A DNA stretch of 64,000 nucleotides from Bryopsis sp. KO-2023. Lineage: Eukaryota; Chlorophyta; Ulvophyceae; Bryopsidales; Bryopsidaceae. A model generated the notes under the pieces. It did not search any database. It was not told the DNA's origin and worked only from the letters and a program-made list of their open reading frames with translations. The translations under genes and the position numbers were made by a program. This document shows positions 1 to 11,209 of this stretch, in pieces (positions within the stretch are counted from its first letter, which is position 1; each line of letters begins with the position of its first letter). The DNA is taken from positions 3,596,001 to 3,660,000 of the forward strand of contig BSYQ01000003.1 in the NCBI GenBank assembly GCA_030272585.1, written 5' to 3'.

Positions 1-283
1 AGAAAATGGAAATATGTATATGTATAAAGATCCTATTTTATGAATGAATTTATGAATGTTTAATCTGCAATAGACAAACTTGCCCAACAAAAACCGTCGA
101 GGTGATTTTTCCCAAGCCCTCGAGAAAAGAATCCAGCTCATGTTGTCGGTGTCCAGAAAACCCTCCACAGTTTAGCAGCATATCTATTGTATAAAATATT
201 GTATCTTTGATATTATATCAACGATCGAGCCTTCGTTTCAACAGAATATCAGGAAAAATATTGATGGGATGAGGTTTTGGCAG

Positions 284-1638
284 GGGAAAATGGAGGATAT
301 CAGTTCTTCACTGGCAAAGATGGCTCGAGGGCGTATCTCACTGGGGATTTCAAAAATGATTTGATCGAGGATGTCAGCGATTTCACTCCCGAGCAATTGA
401 AAGGCTTGGTAGAGTGGAGGGACTTCTATCACGAGTTCAAGGTGCTTGGCTGGGGACTGCAGCATATTTGACCTTTGTATTGTTAGAGTTTTCCGACTTC
501 AGGTCACTCTTCCACCAACTAAGAATCCCCACCTTCTGTTGAAAAAAAAAATGACGCTTTTTGATGAGTGCATCGGAAGTGTTGGGGGGAAATGCAAGAG
601 AATTTGAGTGGTTTTCTGTAGGACTATGAATACGTTGGAAAGCTGGAGGGTGCCTTTTATGATTCGACGGGCAAACCGACCCGTGCATTGGAGGAAGTCG
701 AATTGGGTGCCATTGAGGGTCTGAAAGTCCAGGCAAGACGGGAAGCTGCAAAGAAGGAGCATCCGAATTGTAATTCGCGATGGTCGCAGGCAAAGGGTGA
801 GCAAGTGCAGGGTGCTGATGGAGAGCCCCCCCCCCCTCCCACTCAATGATAGAAACTTGAAACAGGCCCCAGGTGTACAGCCATAGCGACCTACTAAAGT
901 GTAAAATTAATCCGGAGTCCCTCCCCCTCCCACCGTTGTTTGGAAAGAAATGGTTGAAATAGCTAACGAGAAATATGGAATCGGAATAATCTTTCTTTGC
1001 ATTATCGAGAGGATCCTGAAACTCGCATGCGTCATTCCGGGTCATTCCGGGCCGATTCGCGCAAGGCATCTTCCTGCTCCCCCCCCCCCCCCAAAAAAAA
1101 AAAAAGAAAATGCAAGGGAAAGGGAAAGGGAAAGGGAAAATATATCGGTGATGTGGGCTCTATTTATAGGTTGCTTCCCAACTGGACAATCCCCTTGATC
1201 AAGGGCCTGTTTCTTAATGTGTTTTAGACCGGATCCCTCATCTTCTCATTTTGCCTTTCTGCAATCTCCTCAAGCACACCCACCGTGTGTATGTGAATGG
1301 CATGGCTTTTCTTTTGCATGAATTGATGATTGCCTTTCACTGATTGTTTCATAGGTGGGGAGGTATGGTGCGAAGAGGGCTACCCTCGGCGAGTTCTAGA
1401 AACCATTCCTGGAGCAAAGCCCTCGACCAGGTGTGCCTGCTTCAAAGGAATCGGTTTTTCTGATGCAAGACAGGTCTACCCAGACTGCGCTCCCGACCAA
1501 CAGAGATGCAAAACAAAAAAGAAGGATAAAAAAGAAGAAAAACAAGAAGAAAACCAAGAAGAAAAAGAACAAGAAGAAAAACAAGAGGAGGGAGAGGATC
1601 CCCCGCAGAAAGCAGACGATGTAAACACCGAATTGTAA
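284..1638 (+). CDS. Neuferricin-like cytochrome b5 domain protein (5' part missing)
   Basis: The 3' part of a gene whose first exons lie left of the window. Exons read at 284-441, 622-796 and 1355-1638, all GT-AG, phases consistent. The protein matches the neuferricin/CYB5D2 branch of the membrane-associated progesterone receptor family: the second half of the cytochrome b5-like fold (YQFFTGKDGSRAYLTGDF, then a DVSD..TPEQL stretch and DYEYVGKLEGAFYD), followed by the family's C-terminal part with conserved cysteines (CNSRW, VWC, RCAC). Family members bind heme non-covalently and are secreted or membrane-anchored. The protein ends in a very low-complexity Lys/Glu/Gln tail from about 1510 to 1620 that the family does not normally have. 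Family call is firm; the exact biological role is not. Confidence 0.85.
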
Positions 1639-2067
1639 GGGGATGTTAAGACGGGGTAGAGCTGGTGCCAACGAAAAAATCTTGATTGAGGAGGGTGCCG
1701 GCTTTTTTTTTTTTTTCTTCGGTCATATCTGGGTACAGAACTGCAAACAGCGTAGGTTGCCATTCATAAGATGCTGTCTTTTCCTTGTTTTTTTTCTTGG
1801 ATCGCATGGTATGGTTGCATTGACATCAAAAGTGATATTTTGGACTTTCTTTTTTCTTTTTGAGAATCTCGTTCTACAAACAGGCCCTGGGTAACCCCCA
1901 TTTACTGGATATCTTGCATCGCTGGCCGACAGACTCACCCCACAATGCTGGGCTATTCATCGATCCTTTCCCCAAGAACAGATATCCTGTTTTTTCGAGC
2001 AGACACCACCATTTTCAGAGATAGGGTGGCAAACCAAAACCACTGATGAATGGCTTCGAATGAGATG
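1639..2067. other. Convergent spacer between neuferricin-like gene and IFT25
   Basis: Tail-to-tail spacer of 429 bases that should hold both 3' UTRs. It has T runs and no open frame that looks coding. No terminator or polyadenylation motif can be assigned with confidence. Confidence 0.5.
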
Positions 2068-2800
2068 TCAATTTTTGATGCCCCACCTGGTTATGGCTGC
2101 GAAGTTATCGTATCCACTCGCGATTCTCCATTTGAGATACCTCGCTGTGACGTCCACCCCCTGAGATTCTGTCTGCTTGGGCCTGGGGCCCAAATCTGCA
2201 AAACAGTGTTCAGCAACTTCATGTCTGTTCTGAGGATGCAGTGAACCCACACAAAATCGAATGATGTGTTGGGAAAACCATGTTGATTGGTGGAACATCT
2301 GAACATTTGTTTCGTTAGTGGCAGCTATGGGGAAAACACAACATGATTGCGAACGAAACCTTTGAGATTGAGACGTACCAACATCGATCAAGCCTTTGAA
2401 TTCGTTGGTTTCCGGAACCGAGGAGGACTCGACGTTCAGCCTTCGCACTGCATCCAATACGAACAATCGTGAATGGAGTGCTTGAGCTCGCAATGGTCAT
2501 CCGAGGCATTACAGAAGCTGTTTCTCCATAGTTCGTTGACGTTCAAAACGCTGCATGCATTTTTCTCTTTAAAGGCAGGTGTGGGGGCTGTTGCGCACCA
2601 TTCCTGGAGAGGGTGGTTATTCTGGTGACCTTGGACATCGAGCCAAGGTCCAGAACGAACTCCTGCGGATACATTCCTGTGGTGACCCAGAATGTGTGTT
2701 CGGACTGGTCGATCATGTTCTCCGCTGGGTGTCGCTGATCAGAGCAAGTCGTCATGACGATTTTTCCACCATTCTCCCTTCTGGCCAGATCTGCCATCAA
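2068..2800 (-). CDS. IFT25: Intraflagellar transport protein IFT25 (HSPB11 family)
   Basis: Three exons on the minus strand: 2800-2599, 2447-2379 and 2195-2068 (stop TGA), giving 132 residues, close to the usual ~140. The N-terminal exon carries the signature of the galactose-binding-like jelly-roll: a S/C-D-x-x-H-P-x-E-N-x-I-D motif (TCSDQRHPAENMIDQSEHTF) and the WVTTGMYPQEF segment. The last exon ends with RYLKWRIASGYDNFAAI, the conserved C-terminal strand. IFT25 forms a heterodimer with the small GTPase IFT27 in the IFT-B train and is associated with flagella. It is divergently arranged with the ureidoglycine aminohydrolase gene. Its presence argues for a flagellated life stage. Two adjacent ATG codons open the frame; the first is used here. 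Confidence 0.9.
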
Positions 2801-3304
2801 ACCTTCGCCGGGCTATTGTCGACGTAAAGGCCGTGATAAGAGGTTGAAACAAAATGGTCCGTGGCGCTCAACATCCAGAGTGCAAAATGGGCTGTCGTGC
2901 GCTCCTGGACAGAATCATTGGTTTAATTTAGAATCATCGATTCCCCTTCACATACTTCATATACTTCTAACTCTATGGCAGATTTCACTTTTCAACTCCA
3001 CTTCCACTGAGATATGTTCGGACAGATGGTGAACACAACCAATTTGAAAGTCAAGACTTCGAATCTCGACTGCTGCACAACTCTGTCTTCCTTCTCGACA
3101 TCTTGCAGCTTCTTCCTCCATCAATTCCCGTTTCTCCCAACCCCCACGTGATCTCGTCAATGCGTCCTGGCACTGACGAGATATTTTGAAGGGTCTCAAA
3201 ATATTGGACGAAAACAAGGGCATCATTCATCCCTTATTTATCCTGCAGGGAACGAACACCACCATAAGCGTGAAATGCAGCCTGGCGTGCCATTTTGGAG
3301 AGGA
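2801..3304. promoter_or_regulatory. Divergent intergenic region (IFT25 / ureidoglycine aminohydrolase)
   Basis: Head-to-head spacer of about 500 bases between two start codons, so it must hold both promoters. No TATA box or known motif stands out by eye. An upstream in-frame ATG for the plus gene lies at 3275. Confidence 0.45.
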
Positions 3305-5606
3305 ATGCAATCGATGGCCGTCGAGACGAGCTCTCGTCTGTTTTTAGCAGTTCTGGTTGGATTCTTGTCGAGTAAGGATTGGTCAGGGATCGAACCATGT
3401 CGACAGCAAACAATTTCTTCTTTTGCGTTGCTTCTTGTTCCAAGTCGTTCTCGATTGATCAGATGCCGCTGCGGCGAAACACCATGGATCTTGCACTGCC
3501 CCACTTCATGCAACCTACAATTACTCTTCTGTGATGCATCCTGGCAGGAGCTCTGGCTTAACCTTTGAAGGTATCGATCAGGAAAGTCAACACTTAGATT
3601 TGTGTCAGGCAGTGCGATTGATGGGCATCAGCCCAAAGAGGTCTCCATGTATGCCCCACATTTTTTGTAGACTGATTCAATGCTGTATTGGAGAATGGAC
3701 ATGCATGCATGCATGCACATTGAATGGATTTGATGGATGTGGCAGATCTACCAGGATTCACGCGAAGCGTGTATTATCCTGACCATGCCTTGGTTACTCC
3801 AGAGAGTCGAGTGTGGACGACTCTGCATGGATGGTGAGCCCAATTAATTAAATTGAATTTTCATTCCATTAAATTCATTTCGTATTTCTTGAACCCCACC
3901 CCAACTGAAAAAAAAGAAGCCTGGGTGGGCACCGCAGCAAATACAGTGCTATAGCGAGAATGTGATTTAAACATTCTTTTGGGGGGCAAGGCAGGACAAA
4001 AGGAGAAACTGCACACATCATATCCAGAGCCAGCGGGGCTGGGTTTTCGATGTATCTGGCAAAACTTCAGTCGGGAGGATCTGCCCCGATGCCACCAGAT
4101 GGCATAGAAAGGTCAGCAATTCTCTGGAGAAAGGTAGCTCTTGTGAAGTTACATCAATTGCTGCCAAAGGCATCATCAGAAGTGCGACTGCTTTGCTGTC
4201 TTTTATGTACAGGTTTGTTTTCGTCCTGGAGGGGTCGTTGATTTTGGAACGCCAGGAGGAAAAACCTATTGAGTTGTTCGAAAGCTCATACGCATACATT
4301 CCACCAAGTTTTCACCACAGGTGACTTCATCAGCTCCTTTTTTTTTTTTTAATGTAGCATAAGAAGAAATAAAATTATGAAAAAGAGATGCGGCAGTTGG
4401 TGGGGGTTCCTCATTTTTAATTGAGATGCCATAAATCTTGTTGTTTAGATTGAGGTCCGAAGATGGTGGTGGGTTTCTCGTGTATGAGCAAAAGTATAAG
4501 CCTCTGGCAGCCACTGAGAATATGAATGGAGCTGATGTGGATGGCAAAACGGATGAGGTAGTGTATACAGCAGGCAAACCAACATCCAAGTCATCAAAAA
4601 AGAAAATAGATGCCTGGGCTTTTCTTTTCTTGGCTACCATTGTTGCGATTCAGGAAAGAACTGTGTCCTCCCCCCTCCCCCCTCCTCTCAAATGGAAAAA
4701 AATATTGAACTTGCCAATGCATCAGCAAATGAACACAGACTTTGTGCAAGTTATCCCGTTTACACATTGTCCAGCATCAAGTCTTTTCGAGCCGGATTTC
4801 GATTTTTTTGATTTGTTTTTTTGTGTGGGTGTGTTGATTTTGAAATAGGTCCCTCCATTTTTGTACGGCATCACCGACGAGCAGCCTGTTTTGGACACCC
4901 CTGGGGAAATGTTTGCCCTTCGAAAACTGCTTCCTCAAACTCCAGTATACGATTTCAACATCCATGTGATGGATTTCAAGCCTGGCGAACACCTCTTCGT
5001 TAAGGTACAAAAATAAAACTAAAAAAAATAGAAAAAACATGTTACAAATAAAAAGAAAAAAAAATAAGGATACTTGTCAATCATGGGCGTTTTAGTGAAC
5101 AAGCAGCAGGTTGTGAGTATTTCCTGTTTTGCCTGTTCAAGCTGGCTAAAATCAAGGTGCTGTTAAAATAACCGGACTCTTTCCCCCCTTTTTTGTTTGC
5201 AGGAGGTGCATTATAACCAGCATGGGCTTATGTTGTTGCAAGGAAAGGGAATCTATAGACTTGCCGACAAATGGTGAGCTTTTTTTTTTGCTTGCGTTTT
5301 TGCAGCACAACGAACACAAATCACAGCACACCCTGTTTCAGGAGACACCACTTCTCATAGCAAAAACACTGCTTCCTTCTTCTTCTTTTCCTTTTCTCTG
5401 TCGCTCAAACGCGATTCCTTGTACGAAACTTCATAAAATAATTTCTTGTGCGAATTTTCATATAAAATAATTTCCTGTATAGGTATCCTGTCCAGGCTGG
5501 GGATTCCATTTGGATGGCTCCCTATGTGGTGCAGTGGTATGCAGCTTTGGGTAGCGAGAACTCCAGATACATAATCAACAAAGACACAAGGCCTCCTGAA
5601 TTCTGA
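3305..5606 (+). CDS. UGLYAH: (S)-ureidoglycine aminohydrolase, ER-type bicupin
   Basis: Nine exons: 3305-3371, 3463-3570, 3746-3833, 3995-4111, 4213-4320, 4449-4557, 4849-5004, 5203-5273 and 5483-5606, all GT-AG and in phase, giving 315 residues. The enzyme converts ureidoglycine to ureidoglycolate plus ammonia in purine (allantoin) breakdown. A hydrophobic signal peptide (LFLAVLVGF region) fits the ER location known for the plant enzyme. The DLPGFTRSVY motif follows, then two cupin domains. The second cupin keeps the manganese ligands known from the Arabidopsis structure: Glu and two His in EVHYNQHG and the Gln of MAPYVVQWYAALG. The start could be the in-frame ATG at 3275 instead. Most similar to plant enzymes as far as can be judged from memory. 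Confidence 0.93.
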
Positions 5607-6142
5607 GATGGTCCACTCATGAAAGGCAACAGAACTTGTTTCTTTTTTGGTTTTTCTTTTTTTGGAGGGTCAGCTTTTTGCCTGAATGCTGATGACATCT
5701 TGTGTTAAAAATATTGGTCATCTGATGGACCACCGCTTCGATGTGTGTTCTGGCCTAATTTCCCTGGGAAAATGTGGAGGGGCCACCAAGGCAAAGAAAT
5801 AACAGATGAAAAAAAACAAAGGAAAAGATGAACCAACTGAACAGAGACAATATAAAGACACCATCCGAGAATGTGCACTTGGAGCGATGCCAAAATCACC
5901 ATCGGGACTCCGCAAAAAAAAATAATTGACACAAACATAGACATGTCAAATCACCCATTTTGCACAGTGAGGGAGGGAAAAAAAAGAGAAAGAGAAAAAG
6001 TTGACACTACAAAACAAAACAAAGAAGAAAGAAAACACTGCAAAAAAATAGACATATTTCTCATTTCTCATTCACATTTCCTAAAAAGAAGAAAAAAAAA
6101 AAGAACGAGAGAAGACTTTCATCCCTTTTGTTTTTGCTTTTT
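5607..6142. other. Convergent spacer with A-rich tracts
   Basis: Tail-to-tail spacer of 536 bases between the aminohydrolase and acyltransferase genes. A-rich and low in complexity near 5970-6110. No coding exon seen. Confidence 0.5.
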
Positions 6143-8856
6143 TCACTGCGTCTTTTTCAAAGCGAGGGTCAGATTGGCAAAGCCATTTTCATCTATTACT
6201 CCTGGAGGAGCGGTGATCTCGCTGCCGTCATAGGTAGTCCTGATCCCGGACTTCAACAGAGCATGAAATTCGTTGACCCCTTCCTCGACCAACGGGACGT
6301 CCAAATGCTTTCCCTAAACATCATGCAGATCACAATTCTCAAAATTTTCTGCCAATGTCGAGGTCCTTGTGGTGAAACCTTTCGAAACCTTTCTAAACCT
6401 TTCTTCCTTCAGCTCAAATGTACATACGCACCCACCCCCATCCACAGTTAAATGCAACCTTGCCGAATGTCAGACCCTCAATCGAAAATAAGGTCAAACA
6501 TTGGCTCTTTTTTTTCTTTTTTTAGCACTGAAGTATGTGCATCGAGTACGTGTGCTATTCGACATTGTGTTTTTTCATTTTTTTTAATCGAAATGCAAAA
6601 AAATTCTGGTTTTTTCCCCCAGAAATACTTGCACATGACATGTTGCAGCAATTATCTGCCGGTTTATTGCAACACAAGGGCTGAAAAAAAAAACATGCAA
6701 CAGGTGCTGGAAAGATCAAACATTTGATTACCATTAGTTTCCTGACGTTCTCTGCGAACAATGCTGGATCCTTTTTCTCTTCTTCCGATGGATTGTACAC
6801 CGGCAGGAAAGATACCTCCATGAAATTCATGAACTGACACATCAACCGAAGCTGGACCATGCAAAAAAAATTAAAAATCAGCGCACCCAATTGCACCATA
6901 GATTGGCTTTCAGATTAGGTTTTCCCGGTGGATATCTAGTTTTGATGCATTGATCCGTGATGTACACTTGCAATGCCCCCCTTTCCCCCCCCCAAAAAAT
7001 AATAATCAGAATCAGAACAAAAATCAAAATCAAAACCAAAATCAAAGATAAAATTAAGAAAATCAGCACCACAAGGCAAGCATCTATGAAAAACGAAATA
7101 AAGAAAAAGCACGAATAACCTCACAAAATGCATTGGCTCGTTGATGATCGTCCATGCTGGATTGAGATGCTGATGTCTGTATTTTATGCAAACGGGGAGC
7201 ACAGGCTTCCCTGGAACGAACCCCCCCGTCCTGAACTTAAGGAGGCATTTTCCATTTCCACAGGTACCCTCGGGTGCCAAACATATCATCGGATATCGGG
7301 GGTCTTCCAAGCTGCTCCACAGCAAAAACAAAACTTGAAAAAAAAAATGGAAAAGATTACGAATTCTCTTTCTTTTGGTGGTGACTGCATCAAGTAAATT
7401 TTCGACCGATTTTCCTCATGGTGGGTAGACACCACGGAGCTTTCCGCCTCGATATAAATATTAAAAAAAGTGAAATATATGATCATGCGGCAGTGTTCTC
7501 TTCTTTCCTTTTTTTTTTTTTTTATAGGGGAGGGGGTGGAAGATCCCTGAAAATCACCCCAAAAAAATCACATCTCCTTGCAAACTTTTCTCAAGCTTTT
7601 CCAATTTATCGTTACTCACCGTTTGATGATGATATCTGTGATGCTAATGGCCTGAGTGTTGTTATTTTCTTCCCCTATTTTTCGAGCTCGATTCTTTTCA
7701 GGGACGTTGACGCTCTGCAGGCCTTTCACGCACTTTCCCAAAATCGGAATCTTCAAATTCGCTGCTTTGGAAACACCGGAAGCTGCAGTCAGACCCACCA
7801 AGCCGAAGGCATCCAAGTAAGATATGTGGTTGAAAAGCAGCATCTGACAGAGGGAAAAACAATAACACACAGAAAATGCTGACGTCAGTTTTTTTGTAGT
7901 TATTTGGATTAATCATTGATAATAAAGATAAAATCCATCCGAGCTCAAGGAGCGTGAAAAGGCACTTCTAAACAAAAACGTGAATAAAAAGCAGATAAGT
8001 AGAATTTCCTACCAACGACTATGAACAGGTTGCTCCCAAAAAATATCTTGACAACTTTGTTTTTTTGTTCGAACAGACCCTCCTTTTTGTTTTTTAGTTG
8101 TTTTTTTTTGGCTTTTTACCAAATTATATTCTCGGCAAGGCATACTTGTATTGCTTTTTCGTTCGGTTCATCACCTTGACACCTTGCTTTTCTGCTTTGA
8201 GGTAGTTTTCCCATCCTTCCACACGCACATGCACTCCCAGCAGTTTCAGAGTCAAAACCGGGCAGCACCGAGACAGTCGGATCAATCGATAACGGCCAGG
8301 CGATAATGGTTCACTCTCATCCCTGATGGCCGAATCGATTTCATTGTGCCAGAGCATATTTTATAAATAAAAAATAAAAAGACAAGTCAATTTCATTGTC
8401 CAGGAGCAGATTTAAAAAATACAAAAAAAATCTGGCTGAATTTGGATTGATTCTGATTAAAAAACAAATCATTAAACAAACATAACAAGATATTCTATAC
8501 AAGATATAGAGTGCAAGATTCCCAACTGGTTGCAGTTGCTCGATCATACACAGCGTTAAGACGCCACATAGAGAATAGATTGACGAATGACGTCGACTTA
8601 CCAACCCCACATAGCTACTGTGCTCATCAGCGCCATTCCCGACATCACAACCGTGGCCAGAAGCAGACGCGGAACCACCGTAACGCCCATCAAAGCGATC
8701 TTGAACCACGACCTGCTCCAGGACAACGTAACGCACTCAAGGATCGACCTTTCGCAGAAGAAAATCGTCGCATCTGCACTATCGACTGGCTTACAGTTTT
8801 GTCATGGGCGTGTCGAGATCCAAGAAGGTCGAGGTTCTGGTGTTGTAGTGATCCAT
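6143..8856 (-). CDS. Lysophospholipid acyltransferase (PlsC/LPLAT, plant LPEAT-like)
   Basis: Seven exons on the minus strand: 8856-8795, 8748-8602, 8322-8175, 7843-7620, 7311-7125, 6851-6732 and 6313-6143 (TGA), giving 352 residues. A membrane segment sits near residues 40-65 (VVPRLLLATVVMSGMALMS). The catalytic HX4D motif reads FNHISYLDAF and the substrate-binding block reads LAPEGTCGNGKCLLKF. The FMNFMEVSFLPVYNPSEEEKKDP stretch, split at the family's usual place, is typical of the LPCAT/LPEAT branch, which re-acylates lysophospholipids at the ER. No EF-hand region is seen after the acyltransferase domain; the protein ends soon after. The first intron, if real, is only 46 bases. Substrate head-group preference cannot be read from sequence. 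Confidence 0.88.
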
Positions 8857-9956
8857 TATTGCCAGCCAGCTAGGAGGAGCGCGAGCCAAGCGCTTCCCTG
8901 ACAGAGGTGAACCTGCGACGAGCCCGTCTGTGCAATATCCGTGTCCTCAGACGCTCACGCTTTGAACGTTTCGGTATAAAATGGAGATTAATGCCTTTTC
9001 TTACATCAAATAAAAAGAGAAAACGACGATTCAAGTGTGTCTGCCTGTCGCGCAAGGGGTAATTGAGGTCCGACTGATGACGTAAGCAATCGAAATAAAA
9101 ATTCGACGCAGTCCACTTCTCTCTCTCGGATTTTTGCTCACGGACTTCGATTTGTTGAGTTATCGAGGGATTGCGCTTTCGTTTTTTGTTTTGCGGCGGG
9201 CTTGCGCTTGATATTTCGTTCCGTTCTTCGGAGGATACTTTTTCCCGGTGAGTGAATCGAATATCATCGCCAGTACAGTGTGGAAACTGTTGAACATCGG
9301 GAAGGGTGAAAAATCTACATTATCTGCATCTGAATTGTGCATTGTTTCGATATATGAAGGAAGTCTCTCGACAACATGTACTCCAAAGCGGCAGCAGCAA
9401 GGGTTCTTGCACTGTCCAAGCAGCTGGCCTCATTTCAACATCAGGTTCCTTCCCAAGGGTATTGTTATCCAAGCATCACCACCAACCATCATTTCCATTT
9501 CGTTTGTTCCACCAACTGTTTGGTTTCGCATCCTCCCCACATCATTCAAAATACAAAATGCAACAACTTTCCCGTTGGTTTCTTTCCTTGGCAGCTGTGT
9601 TCTCTTCTCTCAAGGCCAGAGACCTTTGTTAATTCATCCTTCCATGTATTTCCATATTTATATTTATATGTTTTGGGAATCGGGGAGGGTGCCTGTTCAG
9701 GTTTTTTCCTTCTGTTTATATATTTTTTGTATTAAAAAATAAAAATCAGTCTGGGAAAGTTCAGTTCAATGTCATTCCGTCCCCCCATATGCGGAAAAAT
9801 ATACCCTCTCTTTGTGTTGATTTATATTTCCTTCACTTTTTTTTTTTTTTTTCACTTTTCACTTTTGTCCTCTTGTGAATTACATCCATTATCTAGTGTT
9901 TATATGACTGACCTGTTTTTGATTTATATTTTTTGCTGCCAGACCTATTGACGATA
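8857..9956. promoter_or_regulatory. Divergent intergenic region with possible 5' UTR intron of the kinase gene
   Basis: Holds the promoters of the acyltransferase (minus) and the small kinase (plus). A good donor (CCCG followed by GTGAGTG, at 9248) and an acceptor (CTGCCAG at 9942, 14 bases before the kinase ATG) could bound an intron in the 5' UTR; this is inference. The rest is T-rich and has no coding exon I can support. Confidence 0.4.
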
Positions 9957-11209
9957 ATGGAAACGCCGCCCCGTCAGACTTATGGGATGGAGTTTCACCC
10001 TACAATCCCAGACTGTTACAGGGTGGATGACTCCATCCAGTACAAGGGGTCTATCGGAGTGCTGAAGGCTGCTGATTGTGCCGGGGGCCCTGTGGTTTTA
10101 AAAATGCCACGCCCCGAAGTTCCAGCCAGGAGCATCCGTGCCATCCGACACGAAGCCAAGGTTCTGGACGCGGTTCAGCACCCCAACATCGTCTCCATGG
10201 TCGAGTATATCGGTGAGTCTGCCAGATTTTTTCTGGTGCATTGCTAAAATCCCCTGAAATGAGACCCAACATTAAAAATCTAGGTTTTTTAAAATCCAGC
10301 AGTAAAATCCAGCAGTTAATAAAGGGCAGTAAGGAGCAAAATAAAGCGTAAAGGCCTGTTTCGTGTTCATTTGATTGCTGATTTTTTTGTTTCTTTGTGC
10401 AGAGGACGAGCACATTCTGGTGTTGGAGCGGTTGGGCTGCAATCTGGACGCATATCTGCAAGATCACGGGCAACCCTGCCTCCGGAAAGGTTTCCAAATG
10501 ATGCAGCAGATCCTGGAAGGGCTGAATGCCCTCCACGAAAAGGGTTTTGTCCATTGTGACCTGGCTCCAAGGAACGTGGTGCTGAAGGGGGACCAGCTGG
10601 TTCTGATCGACTTCGACATCGCGACGGAAATTGGGGATTTTTGTGCGAAGCTGCGAGAAGACGACCCCGAGTTCCTTGAGGCAGACCCCTCCATTGACAT
10701 GTTCAGGTTGGGGCTGGTGATGGCCAAGGTTTTTTTCAAGACGCTGCCGCCATCGCCATACAAGGATTTCATCGACATGTTCTTGGTGGAGGATCCAGAA
10801 CAAAGACCTACGGCGGCTGATGCACTCCAGGTATGTTTTTGTATTGTATTTTTATTTTATTGTTTTTTTTTTGGGGGGGGGGGTGGACAAACAGTGTTTT
10901 CTTGTGGTTTTGTTTTTGCTGTGGTGTGCTGGAAACCGGTGCTGAGTTTGCTTGGGGGGGTTGGAAATAGCATCTGTTGATTTCTTTTCTGAATTTTTTG
11001 TTTTTATTAACTTGACTGAATTAATGTTTTGATTTTGACTGTACAAATATTTTCAGGGTACTGGAATGGCACTGCAACAGCTGATGGAGGAGGAAGAGGA
11101 GAGGATCAAAAAAAAGAGGAAATTCGATGACACCTACGATGATTGGAGCATTGTCGACCAGCGTGTGGTACCCAGGCAAGGAAGGAAAAAAATCAGGAGG
11201 AGGGAATGA
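9957..11209 (+). CDS. Small atypical Ser/Thr protein kinase with basic tail
   Basis: Three exons: 9957-10212, 10403-10830 and 11057-11209, giving 278 residues. Kinase subdomains are recognisable: the lysine in VVLKM, EAKVLDAVQHPNIVSMVEYI, the catalytic loop HCDLAPRNVVL (Asp and Asn kept, the usual Arg replaced by Cys) and LIDFDIATE in the DFG position (Asp kept, Gly replaced by Asp). The glycine loop is degenerate (KGSIGVLKAA) and there is no APE motif: the activation segment is very short and runs directly to the D-x-F-R-L-G-L-V helix and the C-lobe EDPEQRPTAADAL. The tail is acidic then strongly basic (KKKRK and GRKKIRRR), a likely nuclear localisation signal. Activity is plausible because the Lys, both Asp and the Asn remain. 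Substrate and pathway unknown. Confidence 0.8.

Noticed and set aside
437-1069. 210-codon minus-strand open frame
   Set aside because: It is a shadow of the neuferricin-like exons and introns and crosses poly-C and poly-A tracts.
3700-3720. Palindromic GCATGCATGCATGC run as a regulatory site
   Set aside because: A short simple repeat inside an intron of the aminohydrolase gene; no further support.
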